Below, piece by piece: positions 24,301 to 35,455 of a DNA stretch of 64,000 nt. A model generated the notes under the pieces. That model did no database searches. It was not told where the DNA came from and saw only the letters and a program-made list of their open reading frames with translations. The first letter of the stretch is position 1, and each line of letters begins with the position of its first letter. Both the position numbers and the translations under genes were made by a program. This stretch comes from Rugalucina vietnamica (taxonomy: Eukaryota > Mollusca > Bivalvia > Lucinida > Lucinidae), in NCBI GenBank assembly GCA_964017185.1, contig OZ024876.1:28674278-28738277 (forward strand). The letters are read 5' to 3'.

Positions 24301-27025
24301 CACATTTTGGTGTCATGGCATCATACTGTTGGGTAGAAGTCCCATAAAATGGAGATGTCCCAACATGATCAAAGCAGTTCATTGGGACGCTAAGCCACAA
24401 CAAACAAAAATACAATGTACAAAATAGTGGCCGAACATGTCGCCCTATGGTGAGATTGGGATGTCAAAGATACAATTGCTGGGATGAAATCAAAATAGAC
24501 ACATTATTTTCTTTCTATAACATGTTTCAGGACTACTCCCTTCCTCTGATAGAAATATTCAGGAAAAGATGCAATTGCGCAGTCAGTGGTGTTCTTCTTT
24601 ATTTTATTTTGATAAGTGTTATAACAAAATGTCGTAAAATTGTGGAAGGTTACCTTTTACCTAACAAAATACATTTTAAACGAGAACAGGCTCCTGACGA
24701 GAATCATTAAATCTAAATAAATTGATAAAGCTGCCTATTTGTTTCCAGAGACTACAGATATGGCCACAATATTTTTGTTTTAGTGTGACTCCTTGAGCAA
24801 TGATTATGATTCTGCAGATCCCACGGGCGTCTTCATGATAGGGCCTTGTTCGCAACCCTGTATTCGAGTCGGACTAATGAGTGCTTTATAATAAATGTAA
24901 AGAGTTACAATTTATTGAGAAATGTCAGATGATACAGAAAAGTTTTATTGATTGTGGATAATGATTGGAGTAAAATAAATTCTGCATTGATTTCTAATTT
25001 CCGACATTGTATTTTTGATCATTTGAAAACATGTCTTTTTGAAATGATGCGAGACTATAAATCGATTCCAACTCTGTTTATCAATGTGCCAGTAACGTTA
25101 GTCTTCTTTCTGTTTTTCTCGCGAAAGTGAAAGATGAAATATGTAACCCAAACAAATCAGTCGAATACTTCCATGGCATTTTCTCTAAAATCACTGATAG
25201 GACATTTACTATATGCTTTAAATGGAGAGCTTTAGATCTGAAGGAGCTAAAGTGGTACCACTGTTTAATGATTAGCTAATGACCCTCAGTAGACAGGAAT
25301 GCAGGTCTTTTAGCCCCTGGATTTTACTTCACTTCACTATTTGCCAATGCAATAAAACACAACGAAATAAGTTTGAGAATCTGTTTCGCAAACAAATTGT
25401 TGTGCCTGTCCGAAGTACATTCTGTATATACATATTCCGCGGTACACAATCTCGACAGTTGTACATGTATAGTAGCAACATCTCATTTTTGACATCAAAG
25501 ACTTAAGAAAGTGTCAGAAAACATGTTAGATTTTATTTTATTTGTTTTGCTATTTTAAACCGAAATGAAAACTGTCCTATTGGATTAATTCAATGAACAT
25601 GTATACTTTTGTCAAATCTACCATTTGAGTAAATTTTGAGAACGGTGTTTATTTAATACGAATTAGAAATGGGCTTGTATAGATTACATCAGTGGAAATG
25701 TTTTAATAATTTTTCAAATATAATCAAATTTAATTTTGAAATTTCACCTTCTCTTATCTGATTAAAAGAAGTAGCAGTTCCTAGTAAAAGTACGATTTGG
25801 ATGATTTGATACATGTATCAAGCGTACGTTGTATTTTAATATGCGAAAACCAATTTTCAATGAATAAAAAAAAAATAATAAAAATAAAAAAAAAATAAAA
25901 GAAAAAATGAAAAGTGCGATCCTAATTTGCCAGAAAAATCATACTTACATGTAGCAGACTTGAACAAATTAATTAGAACTTAATAATAATTATGACTTTA
26001 TTTAACTGTATGAAATTACTCTACAAAACGTCTTGGCTTCGTCTTATTTTATTGATAAAGAAGTTAATATACTTTGGAGTTCTTCCTCAACTAAACTTCT
26101 GCTGTGTTGTATTAACTTTTTGTTTGATTATTTATTCAGTTGTTGAAAACGGGGCGGAAAGGCGTCAGAATTAAGGTCGCGAACTATAATTGAATTTGAC
26201 TGAGACACAAAATTATTTATAAATTCTGGATAAGAATCGTAGCCAGACAGTAAGATTTTCCATAGGCATTTTAATAAGTACTTGTCATATCTTTTAATTT
26301 AATGAACATAAACGGATGAATGAAATATAATTATAAAATAAAGCAAGTAATTATACAGGGGAGTCATTGGTTATTGTATTGTATATTTAGTTTATTTACA
26401 GTGACAATTCCCATCCCCCCTCCCCTCCATACGCATTGCATTATAAAATATCAATTTCCCCACCCCGCATCCGCAACATACAAATGATGCACAGCATGCA
26501 GAACTGTGATAAAATATGCATTGCGTTGATCACTGACTCTCAAACACAGAATTAACCACTATACGATCTGTCCCAACGTGTCTGAAAAATTGTTGACTGG
26601 GACAAACAAATTTTAAGAGCGTACTTTTAAAACTTTGTTACTGTGAAAACCAGAGACAATCATAACAACTGCTTGTAATCATAAATCAGTATAGATTTTC
26701 AGTTCCTGTATAAGTGGGTTCACAGCGGTAATGATGATGATGATCATTATATTATACATGATAAGTACATCATGATAAGAGATTCTCTGCTGCTGTGCAT
26801 ATATGGGCAGTTTGGTTAGTTTGAGATGTTACATTATAAGCTTTGTAATGTTACAGTCATCTTTTATTTGAATCTGTTACCGAGCAAAAAAAAAATGCGT
26901 ACCTTGTATTTTTTTCAGATGCATACATTGTACTTTCACATTTCCGTACATTGTATTTTACATGCAATAACTTAATCTATTAACTTACTTTTTGTTTGTG
27001 GTGGTAGGTCCGTATCCGCAGTCAT
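12025..27025 (-). CDS. isl: Islet LIM-homeodomain transcription factor (spliced, 3' end outside window)
   Basis: Four coding exons join to a continuous frame: 26989-27025, 22696-22885, 19060-19403 and 12025-12311. Splice phases agree at each junction (37 nt, then 190 nt, then 344 nt) and all introns are GT-AG. The protein has LIM1 at about residues 20-73, LIM2 at about 82-135, and a homeodomain at about 213-272 containing [12 protein letters not shown], the Islet-class recognition helix. Islet proteins bind DNA in the nucleus, pair with LDB cofactors through the LIM domains, and specify motor neurons, sensory neurons and pancreatic or cardiac-type lineages in other animals. The conserved C-terminal segment after the homeodomain is not found between 1 and 12024, so its exon or exons probably lie further left and intron 4 exceeds 12 kb. 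Introns 1-3 are about 4.1, 3.3 and 6.7 kb. Identity is secure; ISL1 versus ISL2 is not meaningful, since many invertebrates have one Islet gene. Confidence 0.95.
13704..13937. mobile_element. GGGGCCAGTTGTTC miniature inverted-repeat element
   Basis: The 234-bp element has terminal inverted repeats GGGGCCAGTTGTTCAAAA and TTTTGAACAACTGGCCCC, with no coding capacity. A half copy with the same right terminus (GAACAACTGGGTCCC) lies at about 21936-22070. Confidence 0.75.
15961..16186 (+). mobile_element. TTAA-flanked hairpin miniature element, copy c
   Basis: The copy is in the same orientation as 4634-4849. The TTAA borders have decayed to TGAA and TCAA. The hairpin core (about 16080-16146) still pairs over roughly 30 bp per arm. 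Confidence 0.7.
17880..18386 (+). repeat. 0.5-kb intronic repeat, left member of inverted pair
   Basis: This block reappears as its reverse complement at 21437-21935. Landmarks in mirrored order include AAATTCCCACTCCAAAAAC, TGGCCACTCAG, GGCCATAACCTCACCCTCAG, ATTCACCACGAGGACCG/complement and GGGATCTCCATCGTCGGGC. Shorter relatives occur at about 34670-34890 and 37762-38045. No protein is conserved between copies. Confidence 0.8.
18684..18918 (-). repeat. GCCTTTGTTTTCGC hairpin element, full copy
   Basis: The copy runs from TGAGCC to GGCTCA with an intact central hairpin (about 18719-18784) around GCGGTAACCGC. It lies in Islet intron 3, in the opposite orientation to the copy at 22209-22410. 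Confidence 0.75.
19060..19403 (-). CDS. isl: Islet exon 3 (LIM2 domain and Asn-rich linker)
   Basis: The exon encodes the second LIM domain with all eight ligands visible (C82, C85, H104, C107, C110, C113, C132, D135). An acidic and serine-rich stretch follows, then a linker with two asparagine runs (residues about 161-179) and the text [11 protein letters not shown] leading to exon 4. The acceptor is TTTGTTTCAG ending at 19404 and the donor is GTACGT beginning at 19059. The phase-1 end supplies the first G of a Gly codon completed by exon 4. The Asn runs come from AAT/AAC repeats and are not seen in vertebrate ISL1, so the linker length is likely lineage-specific. Confidence 0.95.
19429..19688 (+). 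mobile_element. GGCGGTTC hairpin miniature element abutting Islet exon 3 acceptor
   Basis: The termini are CATTATGAAATCTTGCCC and GACATGTTTTCCTGATG, with the GAACCGCTTCGGCGAGG core partly intact. It lies in Islet intron 2, leaving only about 25 bp between its edge and the first base of the LIM2 exon. Confidence 0.75.
21437..21935 (-). repeat. 0.5-kb intronic repeat, right member of inverted pair
   Basis: The reverse complement of 17880-18386 over nearly its whole length, from the GGGATCTCCATCGTCGGGC word to the GGAGTGGGAATTTCTTTC word. A half copy of the GGGGCCAGTTGTTC element follows directly. Confidence 0.8.
22209..22410 (+). repeat. GCCTTTGTTTTCGC hairpin element, one hairpin arm deleted
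   Basis: The copy runs from TGAGCC to GGCTCA. The sequence GGATTTAAGTAGAAGAGGGA leads straight into the right side of the hairpin, so about half of the core palindrome is lost. It lies in Islet intron 2, about 285 bp from the LIM1 exon. Confidence 0.7.
22696..22885 (-). CDS. isl: Islet exon 2 (LIM1 domain)
   Basis: The exon carries a complete first LIM zinc finger pair: CVGCG, then H and C in EWHASC, CADC, and the closing C and D of YCKRD, with the spacing CX2C-X18-HX2C-X2-CX2C-X18-CX2D. The eight zinc ligands are C20, C23, H42, C45, C48, C51, C70 and D73. It starts after TTCAG and ends before GTAAAG. The codon for R76 is split with exon 3. LIM1 of Islet proteins normally contacts LDB/CLIM cofactors. 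Confidence 0.95.
23621..23856 (+). repeat. GCCTTTGTTTTCGC hairpin element, full copy
   Basis: The 236-bp copy is bounded by TGAGCAGCC and GGCGGCTCA, with a near-perfect central hairpin around CGCGGTAACCGCG at about 23757-23820. It lies in Islet intron 1. Confidence 0.75.
23920..24411. repeat. AACCACTTTTCCTGGGCAGG palindromic repeat, head-to-head pair
   Basis: The left half contains CATTTTATGGGACTTTTACC, AGGATGTCATGAC, the signature word, GCGGTTAACCAGTAATCAG, CTTTGCCTGGAG and GCCCCAATGGGCC. The right half carries the same words as reverse complements and ends in an ACAACAAACAAA tail. The same family forms the cluster at 31.4-34.5 kb. Confidence 0.7.
26989..27025 (-). CDS. isl: Islet exon 1 (start codon, basic N-terminus)
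   Basis: The exon encodes [12 protein letters not shown] plus the first base of the next codon and ends at a strong GTAAGT donor beginning at 26988. The start is chosen because it is the only ATG between an in-frame TGA at 27053-27055 and the donor, and because the product resembles the short acidic-then-basic N-terminus of vertebrate ISL1. Joining to exon 2 completes a Lys codon and gives a KKRRR basic stretch before LIM1. Confidence 0.85.
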
Positions 27026-27330
27026 ATTCCCCGTTTTAAATGAAGAATACAATCAGTGAAAATAAATACAGTCCAATGATAGAGAGAAGAAAAGAAAACG
27101 AATAAATCTCCAATAAATCGTAGTCCTGTTTTAACTACACTACCGATAATTATGGGCAAACTCAATGTTGAACCGTATCATACTCCACTTGGTTGATTTT
27201 TCGCTAATATCTGACCATCGATTGGGTAGCGACAGGTAATTTATGCACGTCGCTACTAGAAGGCGGGGCTAACACATCGGAAAAGTGTTAGTAGCTAGTG
27301 GCTAGGCGATTGCTAGGCGATTGCTAGAAA
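27026..27330 (-). promoter_or_regulatory. Candidate Islet 5' UTR and core promoter
   Basis: Read on the minus strand, a TATA-like CATAAATT lies at 27238-27245. A GC box (GCCCCGCC) lies at 27262-27269, just upstream of it. Further upstream are two direct copies of an 11-bp word GCTAGGCGATT at 27301-27322. GC content rises here relative to the surroundings. The layout GC box, TATA, about 210 bp of leader, ATG is plausible for this gene, but no transcript evidence is available and a non-coding upstream exon cannot be excluded. Confidence 0.35.
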
Positions 27331-28978
27331 TTGTGAGGGCGTGTTGACTTGTCATAATATTTGATATTTTCATTATTTTAGGTGAAAAATTACAGTTAGT
27401 GAGATACGGTATGAAAGAATCAATCGATCTGTACAAAGAGATCTTGCTTTCTTAATAAAACAAAAGTAACGACGACCCTCATTCGTTAATTATCTTTCAG
27501 ATTTCCCTTTGTAGCTAAAACCTGTCCGAACTGTCCTTTTGGAAATAAAAATTAACCGAATAAATAAACTATTGTTTGTACATGGTTTTCATTTTATTAG
27601 GACGTTGATAAAAACCAAAACCGAAAGCAAAACCAACATTGGAAGAAAAGAAGAATATTACCCGAAAATAGAGAATACACATTGAACAGGGTTGGCTCAT
27701 AGTTTATTCATATTTCGTAAATTTTGTAATAACCGTAAGAGCTTTTGGAGAAGAACAAACCGGTAATGAAAATTAAAAAATAAGCGCAATACGATGCAAT
27801 ATTTTTTCAACGATCTACGAATTTTGATTTATAAAATTTAAGAAATCCGATAATAAGGCACTAGCTAGAGATTCTGCGTACATTGTATTTATTTAACAAA
27901 AGAACATTCAAAGTAAAATTTGGTAGGGAAATAAAATTGCGTACGTTGTATTTATGATAAAATTGAGTTCTAAATCATAAATACAAAGTACTACCGTAGT
28001 GTGTAGGGAATAGAGGAGAAACCTCGGAATAGAGGAGAAGTAAGTAATGCATTTGTCTGTCTTGAGGATTTGCCACGAACAAATTCGGTACCGTAAAATT
28101 CAGGATTTGCCATAAACTAATGCGGTACCGAACCACAGCCTAACCAAACCGAAAAGACTAAAATTAAAACGACAAAATACATTTATTAATCAAGCAAAGC
28201 CAACTTGTGATTTTAAAGCTACATGTATCTTGAGATAAAGCTATCATCATCATGTCGCCCTGGGGGAAGCTGGTATTTCTGACGAACAAAAACAACTACA
28301 TCCTCCGATCTGGCCCTTGGGAGTCGAGATAGTTTTGGTAGAGATGACACAAAGTAGTTTTATCTGTAACTTAATCAACCGCGGGACATTGCGGTGTCTT
28401 ACCGTCTCTTTTGATCAGTCGCTAAAAACAATTTTTACAATATATAGAACGGAATATCAATAAAAAATACAAATTTTCCTTTTGTTTGTTTCATATTGTA
28501 CAAAACGCAAAGATAAATTTTAAAGATCATGTAGATATTTATTTTATTAGAAGGATGTGCTTTGTCGGTTGATATTTGGCGTTGTTTTCTTGGCTATTTA
28601 CATTTTATTGCCCGGTGATTAGAACACCGAAGAATGTTAAATGTGGGTACATTTTTGAAAAGAGTATGCGAAACGTATTTTCCTCCGTGTATTTTTAAAA
28701 GAGAGCACAAAACACTCGCCTCAATGAAACAAATCATGTTTGCACCATGGGTACATGTATGAACGGTTGCTTTTACCGCATGCAACTATCGTATCTCTAG
28801 TCATTCAGTTTAACTTTGAAATATTGTTACATTGATTTTCAGGCGAACTTTACAGAATGAAAGATCGATCGCCTGCAACTAAGCATTTATATAATGACAT
28901 CTCGTATTTTATTGTCGAGTAGGAATCAGGTAGAAATCGAACAATGGGCGGGTCGTTATGTAGAACCACATACATGCA

Positions 28979-29260
28979 CATCAGGAAAACAATTCCGTGC
29001 AATATATACCCCCTTAAACCCCACTTTTATACAGTAAAACTGGGGTTTGCAGGAGCATACCTATTTTTCTTATTTTTGCTCAAAAACATAGATTGTGGAT
29101 ACACGTTAGAACCGCCTCGGCGAGGCGGTTCTAACGAGTACCCGCAATCTATGTTTTGAGCAAAAATAAGAAAAATATCATTTTTTTTTTTCTGATGAAA
29201 TTTTCAATTTTTACAGGTGAAAAAAATCTCTATATATTGCATGGACAAGTTTTCGTAATG
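28979..29260 (-). mobile_element. GGCGGTTC hairpin miniature element, full copy
   Basis: The 282-bp copy is reversed relative to 8567-8846, with a perfect core (ACGTTAGAACCGCCTCGG mirrored) and terminus CAAGTTTTCGTAATG. It is one of the best preserved copies. Confidence 0.8.
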
Positions 29261-29732
29261 GTCTTTTAATGAGGACATTATGCCACTTGCCTTGGTGTTT
29301 TAGCTGATATCTAACCGTTGAACTGGAGCTAACTATTGTTGGCATTTGAACATCTTTATGCAGACTGTTTTGTGCCCAGAAGAGCAGAGTATGAATACCT
29401 AAAAACTTGCGGATTGTACAAATAACTAATAATAGGGCAAAGCGGAATGGCTGTCAATGCAATCAAGTTTGCACTATACTTTTACAAAGCAAACTGGTTT
29501 GACGAAAATTAATCCTTCCCATGGAAGAACTTATATTATCTGTCAAAGAATCAAAATTCGCGAAAATATAATCATGATTGACAAGTACGTACGATGTATG
29601 TATATAATGTTGTCACCGGTGTTTTTAAATGATTCGTAAATACAATGTACGCAATCGAATACTATAGCACACAAATAAACTTGGTTTGATTTGTTAAGAG
29701 TTGTTGCTTAATGTCACCAGTCAACAGATATG

Positions 29733-29985
29733 GTCATGTTGGGACGTTACCCCCATTTTATGGGACTTCTACCCAACATCAGGATGTCATGGTACCCAAA
29801 ATGTGTTTGAAAAATAACCGTCCAAGTACACCTAAAAGAACTTGTCTTAAAACTACTTTTCCTCGATAAGTGCAGACCCTGTGAGCGGTTAACCAGTAAT
29901 CGGATGGTAAGAAAGTATTTTTAAAGCTTTGCTTGGAGACACAAGCAGCTCATATATTCCTCAGGGCCCAAATGGGCGTGTGTCC
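29733..29985 (+). repeat. AACCACTTTTCCTGGGCAGG family copy
   Basis: The copy contains GTCATGTTGGGACGTTACCC, ATTTTATGGGACTTCTACCC, AGGATGTCATGG, a diverged ACTACTTTTCCTC and GCGGTTAACCAGTAATCGG, then CTTTGCTTGGAGACACAAGC. Confidence 0.6.
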
Positions 29986-30744
29986 ATTTTAAAACTTGGT
30001 AGAACTACAAACAATGAATCGGTCACAACGAAGCTACATGTGTGTTTATCGTAATGTAAAATAAGCAAATGCACAAGCCCGTCAATAAAAATTTGAGGAA
30101 GTTTGTCTGAAAAGTCGGGGAAAAAGTTAAGGTCACCAGAGTGTTCCCGTTTCATCGGCAATCAAATAAATTAGGACGAGGCCTGCTCAAATAGGATTAC
30201 GAATTAAGTAAATCTTTAACAGGTCATCAAATAGGACCGTTGAAAATCTTGGATTACTGTGTGTTTATACAAGACTTTAGCCCAAGCTCCTGTCTGCAGT
30301 TTAAACAATCTACAGTATAAACATTAGGCGGTGTAAATAATTGTTGACAAATATCTCCGCTGAAAAACGGCCGAAATGTTCCCAAACTGATATATTGGTC
30401 TGAATCTGGGTCGGGAAAAGCTTGGGAGTGATTTTCTCAGGTGACTGGGAGACAATAGGGACGGGACTTAAGCAGGATCTGTACTCATAGAAGAGGATAA
30501 ACTTGTATTGTGGAATATATTTTAAACAATTTTGTTTTTACTGGATGTAGTGTAACGCTATCATGTTGTCACGAGCCAAAATTTTAAACCCGATTTAGCG
30601 ACCGCGAACTTTTTTTCAAATGAAAATGTGTATCTCGATTCCCTTCCAATATATAATGTTTAAGGACGAAAACTACATATCATTCAGCTGTATACCTCCC
30701 TACCTACGCTAGCCGCGACGTGGTCTTTCTGGTTTTCGACCAGC

Positions 30745-30901
30745 TAAAAGATAGAAATTTTCGTAATTGTAGAAGAGGAATTGTGACTATTCGTGTAGAG
30801 AAAACAAAGACGCTGACCAGCTGTACAGTTACTACTGAACAGCTGATCTGTGCCTTAATTTTCGCATGGGCATAAATCCGGATTTCTCATGATGCGGCTC
30901 A
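30745..30901 (+). repeat. GCCTTTGTTTTCGC hairpin element, partial
   Basis: The right two thirds of the element: GTAGAAGAGGAATTG, a diverged hairpin around CTGTACAGTTACTACTGAAC, and the terminus GATGCGGCTCA. Confidence 0.6.
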
Positions 30902-31384
30902 TGTGAAAAAAAATCATGTTAAGGAACACAATATCCTCATTCTAAATTGTTTTTAGTGGAACTGTTCATTTATAAGTACTTTTGCTCCGATTTTCCAAAG
31001 GCATATTTTGCTAGTAAAATACGAGTAAACCTCTGCTAGCAAACGAACGTAACCGTTCTGTGCTGTGTCTATTATCGTTTTGTATACCAGCATAGCCGCT
31101 TAATTATAGGACAATATTCATTGAATTTTAAATCCAGAAAAAAGTCCATGAACTGTTACAATTAGATTTAAAATTCCAACCCAGTCCAAATTTCTAACAT
31201 CAAGCACATGGTGTTTCCAGTCTGGGCGTTATAGCTTCATCAACCGAGGCATACGAAGCAAGGGGTTGGATCCTTTTTCAATTAGTGAATGCAGCAAATG
31301 CATGCAATGTACTATCTATCTGCCTCCAGGACCTTAGATATTGACTTGTTTGTTTGAAATAGTGCTTTACGCCCCCACCCCCTG

Positions 31385-34300
31385 TCAACAGCTACGGTCA
31401 TGTCAAGAAATTGCCTCCATTTCATGTAGATAGACTACTTGTGCCTCGGCAGGCAAAGGTTATAAAGTTTTGACTGCCCATATGATTACTGGTTTCCTGG
31501 GTACTGCGTTTCTGGCTCAGAAGGTCTGAACTTGCCCAAGAAAAGAGGTTCAGGTCAAATCATCCGTAAATATAAGCCTTTAATAGTTGTTTACTTGAAA
31601 GGTTATATTTCAAGCTCATTTCGGGTGTCGTGGCATTCTTATGTATGATGGAAGCCCCATTAATGATGGAGACAAAGTCCCACCATGACCAGAGATCGAA
31701 TGATAAACCACAATCAATTCAATCAGTTATAAACCACTTTTCCTAGACGGGGCAACAACTTTTTCTGCGCAGGCTCAGACCTTCTCAGCGGTTAACCAGT
31801 AATCAGGTGGTCGGCCATTCGGTTATTAGCTTTGCCTTTTTACATCAGCCCAACCAGCTTAACAAAAACTTCATGCAGGTTATAATATAATCCTAATGAG
31901 CTGACAATCTGGTCGGTGGGAATATTCCCCCGTTCATTGGGGCCTAAAGAAATAGATGGGCTGCTTGTGCCTCCAGGCAAAGGTTCTTCGCTACTGACTG
32001 ACCATCTGATGACTGGTTAATCGCTCTGGTCTAAGCCTGCCCGGAAAAGGTGGTTCATGTCAAAATATCCAAACATAATTATATGCCTTGTTGGTTTGCT
32101 TGAGTGGTTATATTCGAAGCACTTTTTGGATGACATGACGTCCTAATTTTGGGTAAACGTCCCATGAAATGGAGGTAGCGTCCCGACATGACCTTTAGCT
32201 GTTGACTGGGATGTTAAACATCGATTTCAAACAAACAAATCTGGCTCTCTGTCCAGTCTCCAGTATGGTGGTCAAGCAGGTAGCAAAGCAAATGCGCACA
32301 CCGTTATGACGTAACTGCGTACATTGTATTTATTAGTCAACGAGTTTTCAAAAACGTACAGATAAATCATACGAAAGCAGTTCCTAATTATTTATGTATG
32401 TTTGTTTCGATGCTTTACGTCCCAGTCTACAGTTATGGTCAATTCGGACGTTGCCTCTATTTTATGTGATTGTTACCCAACATAAGGATGTCATGCCATT
32501 CAAACTGTGCTTCAAAAATGTAATCCACCAACTTTCATGTATGGACCGTTTGACTAAACCACTTTTCCTGGGCAGGCTCAGGTAATCTAAGGGGTTAACC
32601 AGTAATCAATGGTCGGTCAGCAGGTTATTACTGCACAGCTGATCAGCGCATTTGTTTTCGTTACACGGATAGTACAATTCTTCTGCTACTTATATGCAAA
32701 ATTTTAAACCTATCTATAGCTTTCTTCTGTGACTGTACAGACCGGTTTGTGTCGGATCTGATCGGAAACCCCGAAGACCGGTTTTCTGGCGTCGCGGCTT
32801 CAATTATCATTTTATGAAAAATATCTCATCACAACAATTCTTTACGTCCTTGTGGTGGGAATATGGATTAAGTCCGTTTTGGCCCAGGATGACGTTAAAA
32901 GCCTAATCTTTACTACTACTACACAACAACAATTCTTTCCTCTCTGATAGTTAGATCTAACGTCTTAGCCCACGTTTGCAAGGAGAAAAAGTTTTTGAAT
33001 TACTACCTGAGAAAATATTGCATTTACTACGTGAAAATTGTGACATTAGAGACTGGGACTTAGAGACTGTGACCAGACTAAATTGGAATATGGACCCCGC
33101 CCATTGGGGCCTAAAGAAATAGATGGGCTGCTTGTGCCTCCAGACAAAGCTTGTATGCACTTCTAGTTCTGACTGACCATATGATTACTGGTTAACCGCT
33201 CAGGTCTGAGCCTGCACAGGAAAAGTGATTCTTGAAATCCTTTGGAAGCAGTGAAAACATTCAAAGGGAGGTAGTATGGGCCATATTGCGCAATTTCGGG
33301 TACTGAACCCTCATCAGTGACCCTTTATAAAACGGCGACGACAGCCAGATAAACACACTGCAATTTCAAACTACTCGAGGTATGTCTAAATCAAAGACAC
33401 ATGACTAAACGGGGTCAAATAATTGAAATTTTGTTTAGAAGATGGCTCTAAATGTACACTTGAATTTTAATAATCTGAATATTGTAACTAATATTCTAAG
33501 CCTTTTGTGGCATAGTTGGATGGTTATATTTCAATCACTTGTAGGATGTCATGACATCCTCATTTTGGGTAAAAGTCTCATAAAATGGAGGCAACGTCCT
33601 GACATGACCTTAGCTGTTGACTGGGACGTAATTCAAACAAACAGTCTAAATTTCTATGTGCAAGACATTCAGTCAATAATGGCAGTGTGGCAATATAGAC
33701 CCCACCTATTGAGACCGTGAGAAAATATGGGCTGCTTGTGCTTGTAGGCAATATGAGGCCCCGAGAAATAGATAGGCTGCTTGTGCCTATAGGCTAAGCT
33801 AATAAACTACCGACTGGCCACTGATTAACCGCTCAGAAGGTCTGAGCCTGCCCAGGAAAAGTGGTTCAAGTCAAACCATCCACACAAATAAGCCTTTTTG
33901 GTTTACTTAGATGGTTATGTTTCAAGCGCATTTGGGTGTAATGACATTCTTAAGTTGGGTCAAAGTCCCTTAAAATGGAAGCAACGTCCCGACATAACCA
34001 TAGCTTTTGACTGGGACGCTAACTCACAACTCAAAAAAGCACAAGAGTATAACAGATTAACCGACCACCTGATTACAAGGTCTGTGCCTGCCAAAGAAAA
34101 GTGGTTACTCATACACAATTATAAGCCTCAAACTACCTGGACTTTGTTTGAATTTTGTTTGAATTGATATTTTACGCCCCACTCAACAACAATGGTCATG
34201 TCGGGACGTTGCCTCCATTTGATTAGGATGTCATGACACTCAAAGTGTGCTTCATGAATATAACCACCCAATAAGGGTTATATGTGTGGATGGTTTGACT

Positions 34301-34505
34301 AAACCACTTTGGTTTGAGCAAACCATCACCAATCCACTTTTACTGGACAGGCTCAGACATGAGCGATTAACCAGTAATCAGATTAGAAGCTTTGCCTGGC
34401 GGCACAAGCGGAGAAATACTGTCGTTGGGTAAAAGTACCATAAAATGGAGTAAAAGTCCCGACATGACCATAGCTGTTGACTAGGGCGTAAAGCAACAAA
34501 TCAAA
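31385..34505. repeat. Dense cluster of AACCACTTTTCCTGGGCAGG family copies
   Basis: At least eight full or partial copies lie in both orientations, at about 31385-31700, 31735-31850, 31895-32225, 32400-32625, 33085-33230, 33500-33640, 33690-34035 and 34160-34500. Each shows several of the words GTCATGTCGGGACGTTGCC, TTTTATGGGACTTTTACCCA, GGTTAACCAGTAATCAG, GCACAAGCAGCCCATCTATT and tails of AAACAAACAAA type. Part of a GCCTTTGTTTTCGC element (32626-32800) is embedded. No protein-coding content is recognised. Confidence 0.75.
32626..32800 (-). repeat. GCCTTTGTTTTCGC hairpin element, partial
   Basis: GCTGATCAGCGCATTTGTTTTCG is followed by the ACGGATAGTACAATTC arm and GTACAGACCGGTTTGTGTCGG, ending at GGTTTTCTGGCGTCGCGGCTT. 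The left side of the hairpin is lost at the junction with the neighbouring repeat. Confidence 0.6.
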
Positions 34506-34669
34506 TAAAACACTCCGGTTTCTATGCAGCACTTCGTTATGTTGATAGTTTCATAGTTAAGTGTCAGAGACGTACACTACGTAAAACTATACAGATTTAT
34601 TAAGCAGGATAAACGCGAGTTTAGAGAACGAAGATTCACAATAAATGGAGAAGCAAGCAATGAGCAGCA

Positions 34670-34890
34670 AATGGCTCAATCAGAACGAAAGTCCCACTTC
34701 AAAAACAGAGGTGGGAAAATTAAATTCACTATCAGGTAGTAATACAAAGAGAACAATCGTAAGCCGAGTGAGCAGCTAATCACCAGTAGGTGACCACTCA
34801 GTAAGGGAGACTTATGAAAACGTACACAGGCGGTGCAAACAGCACAAAAATTCAGCACCAAAACAGAAGCATCGCCTTGGAATGATCAGT
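34670..34890 (+). repeat. 0.5-kb intronic repeat family, partial copy
   Basis: Shares GTCCCACTTCAAAAACAGAG, GTAAGCCGAGTGAGCAGCT and GACCACTCAGTAA with the copy at 17880-18386, in the same orientation. A T-run/G-run junction (34914-34944) follows it. Confidence 0.6.
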
Positions 34891-35334
34891 AATGTAAAAT
34901 AACGGGATTGGGATTTTTTTTTTTGGGGGGGGGGGGGGGGGGGATAAAATATCTAAGTAGCGCAAAGAACTTTTGTCCATTGGCCCAGTAAAGGATTACT
35001 TGGAGGGTGCTTTGGCACATCCAGTTTATCCCTCTGGTGCCGCTTAGCTTCCGCGATTCGTCTCCCAATCAATTCACCGCAACAAAGTTCGTCCATAAGC
35101 CCTCTTCAGATGAATTGAACAACTTGTTTGTTTGACACGAACGTAGGAGGGTGTCATGTTAGTTTTGCATGACTGACATTAAAAACTGTAATTTTGAAAT
35201 GGAAAGTGGGCCAAGTTGGGATATCATAACTTTTGTTTGTCTAAAAACGTATAGTTTTGACTTATTAAGTGTTTCGCCATACCTTTTTCGGTGATATACA
35301 AAGATTTGAAGAATTTTACGCGCAAGTATTTAGA

Positions 35335-35412
35335 TGAGCCCGGTGGCTTAGTGGAAGATTGCCGGACACCGTAGCGTGTGGTCATGCGTTCAATGCCCAC
35401 TGCCACCGGTAT
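35335..35412 (+). repeat. tRNA-derived SINE head (A and B boxes)
   Basis: GGTGGCTTAGTGGAAGATTG resembles an RNA polymerase III A box with a tRNA D-arm. GCGTTCAATGCC, about 40 bp later, resembles a B box, and GTGGTCATGC precedes it. The order and spacing match a tRNA-like SINE head rather than a working tRNA, since the acceptor stem does not pair convincingly. The body after 35412 contains GTCCTTTAGCAAGA, a word common in SINE bodies. A hairpin element interrupts soon after. Confidence 0.5.
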
Positions 35413-35455
35413 GTGTCCTTTAGCAAGATGCACATAACGCACAAAGTGTTATGGT

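Larger units (their letters stand above)
22886..26988 (-). other. Islet intron 1
   Basis: The 3' half of this intron as transcribed (22886-24411) contains a hairpin element and a palindromic pair of the AACCACTTTTCCTGGGCAGG family. The 5' half (about 24412-26988), next to the start-codon exon, contains no repeat family found elsewhere in the window apart from A-rich simple sequence at about 25866-25910 and an ATG/ATC-rich patch at about 26730-26760. First introns of developmental regulators often hold enhancers, so this repeat-poor block is where I would look for them. Confidence 0.7.
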
